This document shows, piece by piece, positions 48,901 through 64,000 of a stretch of 64,000 nt of DNA. How positions within the stretch are numbered: position 1 is the stretch's first letter; the number at the start of each line of letters is the position of its first letter. The position numbers were made by a program, and so were the translations under genes. The DNA is taken from assembly GCA_000934455.1 (NCBI GenBank), contig KN884063.1, positions 141,641 through 205,640 of the forward strand, given 5' to 3'. The notes under the pieces are model-generated. The model did no database searches, was not told the origin of the DNA, and was given only the letters and a program-made list of their open reading frames with translations. The DNA comes from Apostichopus parvimensis (lineage: Eukaryota > Echinodermata > Holothuroidea > Aspidochirotida > Stichopodidae).

Positions 48901-50933
48901 CTGCAAGAGGACTCAATGATCATTGGTATTACGTTAGTACTTCTCTCTGTAAAGTGGGCTCATGGACATACCTATATGCCTCCTATTCTTTACCCACAGC
49001 TATTATCACCCGATGACTTATTAGATGCTTGTAAACAATTCTCAAGGCTGAGGCTGCCTTTAAGGTAAATTGTGTAACCAAAGTCTTTTGATATTAATTT
49101 GTGCATTGTTAATGTCGTCCAAATTTAAGGCCTTAAAGTGATAGTGTTGGACAATGTTAAACTTATATTGATGAGAAAAGTATTCTGTGCTGTCGGTTGT
49201 AACCCCATCACAATATTCTGTCCGTGACCCGAGATATGATTTGATTGAATGTAAGATATTTTGACCAGCTAAATCTTCCCTTACTCCAGGAAGTAAATCA
49301 CAGTGGGTGGGTCTGTGATGTCATCCAGACAAAAGCCTTCAAATCTGATATTATGTGGAATGTTTGTGTAACTATCAAAGTTCACTGTATTTAGAATTTC
49401 ATCTAAACACAACTCATTTGTAAAAATATTGATAATTCCCTCTATGGATAAATGATGAAAAATAAAGAAAAAGCAACGACATTTTCAACTTAATTACACG
49501 GCTGGTTTTTTACCTCTTTTTTTTCCTGGAAAATTCCTTTCGGAACACAGAAATGATATATGTTGACTTTTGATTTCTCAGATTACGGATATTTAGCAGC
49601 GGGGTAGCGGTTCTGGAGTCTATATCCAAAGGTGAAGATGAGAAGGTCTTTGAAGCAGCAACCTTAGTAAGCATCCATTTTTATTTGAATGTGTTTTTTG
49701 TATGTTGATATTGGGTTGGGCATGAGTTATAGATAATGCTACTGATCATTTAGTAATATTTAATATCAGTATAGATTGCACTTTGAAAACAAGTTCAGCA
49801 TTTCAGAAAATAAACACGAAAGGCTTACCAATTACATTGGTGGGACATACCAGTTTAACATACATATCATCAGTGACATGCACAAGATTTCAAAGGTAGG
49901 TTGGAGCCAGGGGGGGGGGGTGTTGTTGGAGGCAATTTCAATTTTTCCTGACTGAGTTTGGTAGGGGCTTGAACCTTTATAGACAGAGAATGTAGCTGTG
50001 AGAATGTTGAATGGGGCTCCCATGTTGGGGAGAGGGAGGGGGAGGGGGGGGGTCATGGGGGAAAAGTTCAGACATCAAATGTTGTATTCTGAGGGGCGTT
50101 TAGACCATAAATTAGGTCTAAACCTAGGTTGTGCTAATAAATGCTAAATAATGTTGAATGTACCTTTCCCCAAAGTGACAATGGAGGAGGAGGGGGAAAT
50201 GGATTTCACTGATAATCTTCACTTTTCAAAATTTATGGGGATAATGTATGAGCTTCTTGGAAGAGATATGATCGGTAAATTCTTTTATGATCATTTGTTA
50301 TGCTGAGTTAAATCTCTTTTCATCTTCCTCAGCTGGAGGAGAATACTTCCCTTTCGTCTGATGAACTAGCCCAACTTTTAGGTATTTCAGTCATGTTAGC
50401 TAAAGGAAGGTAAGACACTGCTAGCAAACTTTATTAGCATTCTAGAATCTCTAAGGAAAATTGTGGTATATCTTGTTATCTACTTCTTGTAGGTTTCATG
50501 GAGCAGTGACCTTTCCGATACTGGGAAGAAAAATCACCATATTTTTTGAAAAGGAATGTGGTATTGATGTGAAACCATGAATTAAATATCAATTTCTTCG
50601 ACATGTTAATATTTTGTGGAGGTAAACCCTTCTTTGGGGAGTATACTTCACTGGTTTGTATTAACACACTTAAAAACTATTGTCATTCTGTCCCTTTTGT
50701 CATAGATTTTATTTCAAATTATAGTAACAAAATGTTCTGAAATGTCTCACATCTTTTGTCCACTCTCTGTTGTTATTGTCATCTTTGAATTGATATGAAA
50801 GTTGAAAGGGTTCACTTCTGAAATTTATTTCAGATTGCTGGCTGCCGAGGAGATCGGTAAAGCATGCAGAGACGAATCTGTGGAAGGTCTCCGTTTCTAT
50901 CCAAACAAATTTTTGGAAATTGCATCTACGTGA
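42999..50933 (+). CDS. VPS36: VPS36 (EAP45), ESCRT-II subunit
   Basis: Endosomal sorting protein. ESCRT-II delivers ubiquitinated membrane cargo into multivesicular bodies. Fourteen exons join in phase to 382 residues (human 386): 42999-43094, 43677-43745, 44491-44561, 45347-45461, 46185-46259, 46427-46510, 46946-46978, 47327-47404, 47674-47808, 48107-48172, 49000-49064, 49582-49666, 50333-50409, 50834-50933. The N-terminal GLUE (PH-like) domain covers about 1-140 ([29 protein letters not shown]). It binds phosphoinositide and ubiquitin in the family. A helical linker ([30 protein letters not shown]) leads to two winged-helix domains (about 208-382; [30 protein letters not shown]). It ends [14 protein letters not shown], the conserved family terminus. 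The start is the only ATG giving the conserved MDRF. Confidence 0.97.
44645..44720 (+). repeat. GTAGGTTGCAGTAGGTT simple repeat in VPS36 intron 3
   Basis: Imperfect short tandem words (TAGGTAGGTTGCAGTAGGTT and variants) over about 75 bases, intronic. Confidence 0.8.
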
Positions 50934-51966
50934 TGATGAGGTCTAGGACAACGATGCTCGTCGTTTGTGTGAGAGTCGATTTTTATTGTGACCTTGACTG
51001 GAGTGTGAAAGCCTCAGTAGTTTTAGCGTTATTTACCAAGGATGTCAGTGTTAACAGCATTTACAGTAAGGCATCGTCATTAGTGGTAATATGCATCATG
51101 CATTATTAACACTCATATGCTGATGTTGGTTAAAACAATGACAATTCAATCGGATACTAGAGATAACTTTGCATTCGGAGGAATGGAAACATTATCATGA
51201 CATCCAGAGTCGTCCGAGGTAAAGTTGGAACATTTGAAAAGTGAAAATGAAGTGTTGATGTGATTTTATGTCCGTGAAAGTTACCATCATTTGGTGGTAA
51301 TGTGTACTTAATAATTTCCACTACGTCAGATGTGTTGTTAATTACTTGGTTTTACTCATGAAGAAAATTTGAATTTTTCTAAACTTTGCTGAGGAAACTT
51401 GGCAATGCCATTGGGAGAATATTACTTAGCAAAATGATATGAAATACCATTACATATGCAGATCACACTTAAGCCAAGTCCTGACCTGTGAGGTCAGTGA
51501 CTACAGCTCCCTGAGTCGATTAGGGAGCCTATGAAATTGTGATACCTGGTAGGGAAATATGTGATAAAGAATAACATGTTCTCATTTTCATATGATATAC
51601 TGAAGGAAAATTGAAGAATGTGGAAAGGTGCGGAAGTGATTTTTTTGTCCCCGTGGCTTCACCTGGTTCTCAATGCCCCTCTGCACCACCTTTTCCCTTC
51701 ATTTTTGGAAATGTTAATCTCATTTGCTAATAGAAGATCACATTAGCTTGTTTAAGTCCTGTGGCTTTCCGTTAGCTAATAAATAATAGTTTTGCAGAAT
51801 TATAGACTGTGTTGATTGATTTGGTATTTGAATAAGCTTGATAAGGCATTCTTATGTCACAAATTACTTGCAAAATGCTATTCAACATCGTTTACCCAAA
51901 ATCATGTAATTTATTATAAAACTATGTGATTTATATTTATGTACAGTTGTATACAGTAAAGCGTAA
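50934..51966 (+). other. VPS36 3' untranslated region
   Basis: Sequence between the VPS36 stop and a canonical AATAAA at 51967-51972, about 1 kb downstream. No coding exon is seen. Confidence 0.6.
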
Positions 51967-51972
51967 AATAAA
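51967..51972 (+). terminator. AATAAA poly(A) signal, likely VPS36
   Basis: Canonical AATAAA followed by an A- then T-rich tract. It is the best plus-strand signal after the VPS36 stop and lies only 34 bases before an opposing AATAAA on the minus strand. Confidence 0.55.
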
Positions 51973-52005
51973 GAAACTCAACCAAGTCAATTTTTTAAAA
52001 AATTT

Positions 52006-52011
52006 TTTATT
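52006..52011 (-). terminator. AATAAA poly(A) signal on the minus strand, likely ANAPC15
   Basis: TTTATT on the plus strand gives AATAAA on the minus strand inside a T-rich stretch. As ANAPC15 is the next minus-strand gene, it may be its 3' end, which would make a 3' untranslated region of about 1.7 kb. Confidence 0.4.
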
Positions 52012-53687
52012 TTGTAATCATAACATCAAGCAAAATATTACAAAAGTATGGTTAAAATGAATACCATAGATACAAGAAATAGCTTCTATTTCATGCCCGG
52101 ATCTTTACACACTAAAATATTGCTTGATAATTGTTTGTACATTGTAAAGTTGCAAGTGAACCCTTTTTAGATGCCTCTCCCAAGAACACTCACATACAAT
52201 GTGGTGTAGATGCTAAAAGTGATATCAGTTCTCGTATCATGAGTGAGATGATCAAATTTGACACAGCCCAAAGTGGGTTTCATTAATGTATAATGTCCTT
52301 AAACAGTGGTATCACATTCTACTGAGGTCTATAAGCTTCCCATTAGAATGTAGCTATGATCGTATCATCATAAAGATAATTTGATCTGTTAACTGGACAT
52401 TTTATTACCCTCAAAGATGTTCTTTTAAGGGTTAGAATAACATACAGCGGTGGATCCAGGATTCCCAGTATTGTTGAAGCTAACTTTAAAGGTTGACAAA
52501 TTTTAAGCAAGAGATGGGGGGGGGGGGGAGGGGAGGGAGACACTGCCCTGGAACTGTCCTTGGCTAATGAATGTGACGACATCAAGAGCCTTGGGTACAA
52601 ATCATGCACTCTGGTGATATTCTTGGACCATTCAGTGTTGAACCAGATCAGACAACATGAGATCAAACGTAATGACCTGAACAAACCCCACTCGAACAAT
52701 ACTTCCCTAATGCTTTGTAATCACAGTGTATATTGAAATTATATGAAATCAGAGTATCATCTTCCTCTTTGATCTCCCTATGAGACCCTATGCCATCTAC
52801 TGCTTGCAAAAGATCAGTTTGTAGCAGAAGATTCCATCATCAATGTCAGCTGTCTGGGGACAAAAGGAGGCTTCAGTTCCACATGTTAGAGATTTTGTGA
52901 TTTCACAAAGAGCTCTTCAGCAGTTAAAATCTGCATCTTTTTTCCTCCCTGGTGCACTCTTTGATGAGCAAAACAGGTTATCTTAGGTTCAGCATTCTCT
53001 CATATCCAAGGAGGAGAATCGGACAGCTCTGCTTCTGGGTTCAGCTCCATCTCAATCTGAGTGTCAAATATGTGGACACTAATATTAATATCATCTTTAT
53101 AGAAAAAATATTCACACACCATGAAATCAAGAATTTTTTTTTCAAATGCACTCTATGTCATTAGATATTAATTTGACCTGAGTGACATGCAGTACTGTTA
53201 TGGATAACTTTACATTATTAAACTGGGCTTGGCATCCTTATTGCAACAAATGCCCAAAACTCTCAATTGTAGGCCAAATCGATGGAGGGAAAAGCAGAAC
53301 ACGGAACTCAAGGAAACAAAAGGGAGGGGCTCCAAAAACTGATAACACCAATGGCTTGCGCCGTCAATGCCCTTAGAAAAATGCCAACCGTGCCTCTGAA
53401 AATGACTTGCCATAAGCAAAATGCACAATGTATTTTTGTTCAAAACTGTGTGTGCCCTTACTATTAATCAAATTGCCAAATAATAGATTTGCTAAATAAC
53501 AAAATACTGGTCTAAGAGCCTGTCAGATATCAGAGAAGTTCTCTTGTTTACCATCAGCTCCCCCCCTCCCCAACCCCAAATTTCTTGTTCATTGTTGCTC
53601 CTTATTCCCATCAAGCCAGTAAGTGCTTTGTGGAATTGCATGCACCATAAAAAAAATAGGGAGGCCGAGGGATGCTAAAGTTTTTTT
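52012..53687. other. Probable ANAPC15 3' region
   Basis: This region lies downstream of the last recognised ANAPC15 exon on the minus strand. I looked for a terminal exon encoding the acidic, Gln/Trp-ending family C-terminus and found none convincing. A G-run (about 52517-52528) and ordinary AT-rich sequence are present. Confidence 0.4.
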
Positions 53688-55309
53688 TTATCCATCCCCA
53701 TCACCCACCTTCCCCTTGCAACCTTGGAATAGACAAAAAATGTGATCAACAAATTTAACCTCATTAGCATCATCATGTGAATCCAGGTCAAACTCTTGCA
53801 TGTCCTCCACCTCTGGTTCCTCTGCCTCTTCTGAGTCTCCCTCTGTGTCCACATCATCGTCATCTTCTTCATCTTCCTCGTCATAGGTCTGGAGTTTTAT
53901 GATCAAAATCAAAAGTTTTTTTTTCCATTGTCAATGTTAGTTGTCAAAGAGAGCATCATAAATGTTTGAACAAAGACATATGGCTTTGCAGTGAGCAACT
54001 GTTGATGTTGGCACAGAGTTTTCCTTTTCTTTCTTTATTTATAATATAAGTATGTTCTTGTACTACAGTACTTCTATCAAATTAGAAGATCACATTTTCA
54101 GAACATTTTGAAGTTTTAACTTCATTCAAATTTTTACTAGTATAACTAATTACATGATGTTAACTTCATACTTATAAACATAAGGAAAGTGGAAACAGAA
54201 TTGCTTAAAGACAAAATACTGAAAAATCAGTCATTTCACCACCAAAACTATTCCATTGCAAAGGGGAAAATAATATCACTGGGCAATATGTATGAGTTTG
54301 ACCTACCTCAGAAGCTGTCTTCCCAATTGGTACAAAATTATGTCCCATCTTTCTTATGTTCTGTAACTGAAAGATTCATATGGGTTTCATGCTTATTTGT
54401 TTATATATGTCAGTCTGAGCTTACATATTAAAGGCAAATATCAATTAAAGATAAGGAAAAAACCATTCCTGTGTATCATTACTATAATACAATAACAGTT
54501 TGTAAAGCAAATCCTACATAAAACCACTTGATAGCTCATTTGAAGATGTATGCTTATCTGGGTTGATTCTTTGAACAGTCTGCTGTCAGTCCCACAGACA
54601 ACATTGGAAGTCAGTTAATTATTACAGTCCAGCTGTAAGTGTGTGGTTGAAATGTTCATATACATTTGTTGAAAGATTTTGGCTGTATCAAAAAACTATT
54701 ATGAACTAAGCAGACGTTAGTGCTGGATAGGCATTAGGCCCTAGGCTGATCTAAAGGCCTGGTTAAGTTTTGGTAAGAAACTGTTATTGATGAAACAGCG
54801 ACGAGAAGGACATCATCCGACATGCCGAACCACTTGAAATAACAATGTCAGTGTGCTCATCAAGTCTTATATGTCACCAATCATATTCTTCTTACCTTCA
54901 CATATCAGGAGTCAGGGAATAGCCTAATGTTAGGGTTTCCAGTGAATTACATTTACAGTAGGGCTAGTACATTTCTGGTTGTTCTCATATTGAACTGAGA
55001 TTGAGAACGACCTCATATACCTTAGTTACAAGTAAAATGAATAGAAAAATTCGAATCGAGTTAGTACTGATAGAGTTAGTCTCCAGGTCGCTGGAGAGAT
55101 TAACTTGGGTCTTGGTTTGGACGTTTGTAAGGGCACCTGGACGTTTATTACTAAAGACTACTATTACTAATCAGTAACGGTTAGGTTACCCATGCTTCAT
55201 GGTTTTTCTCTTCTTCCGAGAGCTCTTCCTCGTCTTCTAACGGAGTGTCCATCTTAAACCAAAGTGGCTCTACCGGCCTTGGTAGTAGAGAATGAAATGT
55301 TGTAGTCAT
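53688..55309 (-). CDS. ANAPC15: Anaphase-promoting complex subunit 15 (MND2-like)
   Basis: Small APC/C subunit that, in known systems, promotes release of the mitotic checkpoint complex by allowing Cdc20 turnover. Three minus-strand exons: 55309-55190 (MTTTFHSLLPRPVEPLWFKM to NHEAW, 40 codons), 54360-54307 (18 codons, ending NFVPIGKTASE) and from 53888 an acidic exon (TYDEEDEEDDDDVDTEG...DMQEFDLDSHDDANEV). The first exon's PLWF and HEAW, the VPIGK segment and the Asp/Glu tail match the family in order, and phases are all 0. Read to the stop at 53688 the protein would be 124 residues (human 121). The last 20 residues after NEV do not look like the family. A donor at AATGAG|GTTAAA or AAGGGGAAG|GTGGGT with a further exon is possible. 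The N-terminal 100 residues are secure. Confidence 0.88.
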
Positions 55310-63684
<8,375 letters not shown>

Positions 63685-64000
63685 GTGAGACATTTAAACA
63701 TTTCCTTTCTAAATGTACATACAACTTGACACCTGTTTCAGACTGATTAATTAGTAATTTTTTTTTGGGGTGTGCTTAATTCCAGCAATTACAATCTAAG
63801 TAAACAACAACATCCCATAATAAAAGTCTCCATCGAGCTTCCGTGGCGAGTTTTGAAGCCAAGGAATTTGTGGACTGATCTCAACCTGAACTCAATGAGG
63901 AGTTGTCATAATAATTTAATAAATATGCTGACATTTTCAGTTTCTTGTGATCCAATTTGTTGCATCATGATTCAATATCAATTTGAATGAAAGACAAAGA
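63685..64000 (+). other. CYFIP intron, cut by the window edge
   Basis: Non-coding sequence after the donor of CYFIP exon 12. I see no acceptor leading into the expected continuation (a codon completing Ser, then Glu-Thr-Leu-type residues), so the next exon is outside the window. Confidence 0.7.

Noticed and set aside
52780-52880. Terminal exon of ANAPC15 (TADIDDG... after CCCCAG on the minus strand)
   Set aside because: The splice site is plausible, but the translation lacks the family's acidic, Trp-ending tail and becomes Cys/Phe-rich.

Overview
The window is animal nuclear DNA. It is AT-rich, with small coding exons (about 25 to 265 bases) separated by introns of a few hundred bases to a few kilobases, GT-AG splice sites, and many transposon relics and minisatellites. 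The proteins are closest in form to deuterostome orthologues. Long G/C homopolymers and frequent TAGGCCTA-type motifs suggest an echinoderm, possibly a sea cucumber or sea urchin. The species call is inference only.

Five genes are recognised by splicing exons in frame and comparing with remembered families. (1) Minus strand, 32943 to 21030: a FIP1/FIP1L1 pre-mRNA 3'-end processing factor, 16 exons, 643 residues. (2) Plus strand, 36023 to 40198: RNA polymerase I subunit RPA12 (POLR1H/ZNRD1), 4 exons, 120 residues. (3) Plus strand, 42999 to 50933: ESCRT-II subunit VPS36, 14 exons, 382 residues. (4) Minus strand, from 55309 to about 53688: anaphase-promoting complex subunit ANAPC15, 3 exons, with an uncertain C-terminus. 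(5) Plus strand, 57221 to beyond the window: CYFIP (Sra-1/PIR121) of the WAVE complex, 12 exons covering the N-terminal half. A sixth, unrecognised 96-residue gene lies at 14341 to 17130 (+). Weak evidence for a minus-strand gene in the first 7 kb rests on one clean exon (814-939) and a strong donor near 6786.

Layout. 1-7150: mostly non-coding, probably introns of the unidentified minus-strand gene. 7.2-13.3 kb: a mobile-element zone with a complete hAT-like miniature element (8-bp target duplication), a 759-bp long-terminal-inverted-repeat element (9-bp duplication), a 180-bp tandem repeat and element ends. 14-17 kb: the small unknown gene. 17-21 kb: non-coding, between convergent genes. 21-33 kb: FIP1. 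33-36 kb: head-to-head spacer with an old LINE fragment. 36-40 kb: POLR1H with a 5'-truncated LINE in intron 2. 42.5-51 kb: VPS36, preceded by seven exact-period 57-bp repeats that run up to its start codon. 51-55 kb: ANAPC15, tail-to-tail with VPS36. 55.3-57.2 kb: head-to-head spacer holding a tandemly duplicated block of about 287 bp. 57.2-64 kb: CYFIP.

The recognised genes are housekeeping genes of different pathways (mRNA polyadenylation, rRNA transcription, endosomal sorting, cell-cycle ubiquitination, actin nucleation). I see no evidence that they form a functional cluster. They alternate in head-to-head and tail-to-tail pairs. No new multi-gene system was found. The most informative structures are the intact mobile elements, the minisatellite abutting the VPS36 start, and the closely spaced opposing poly(A) signals of VPS36 and ANAPC15.
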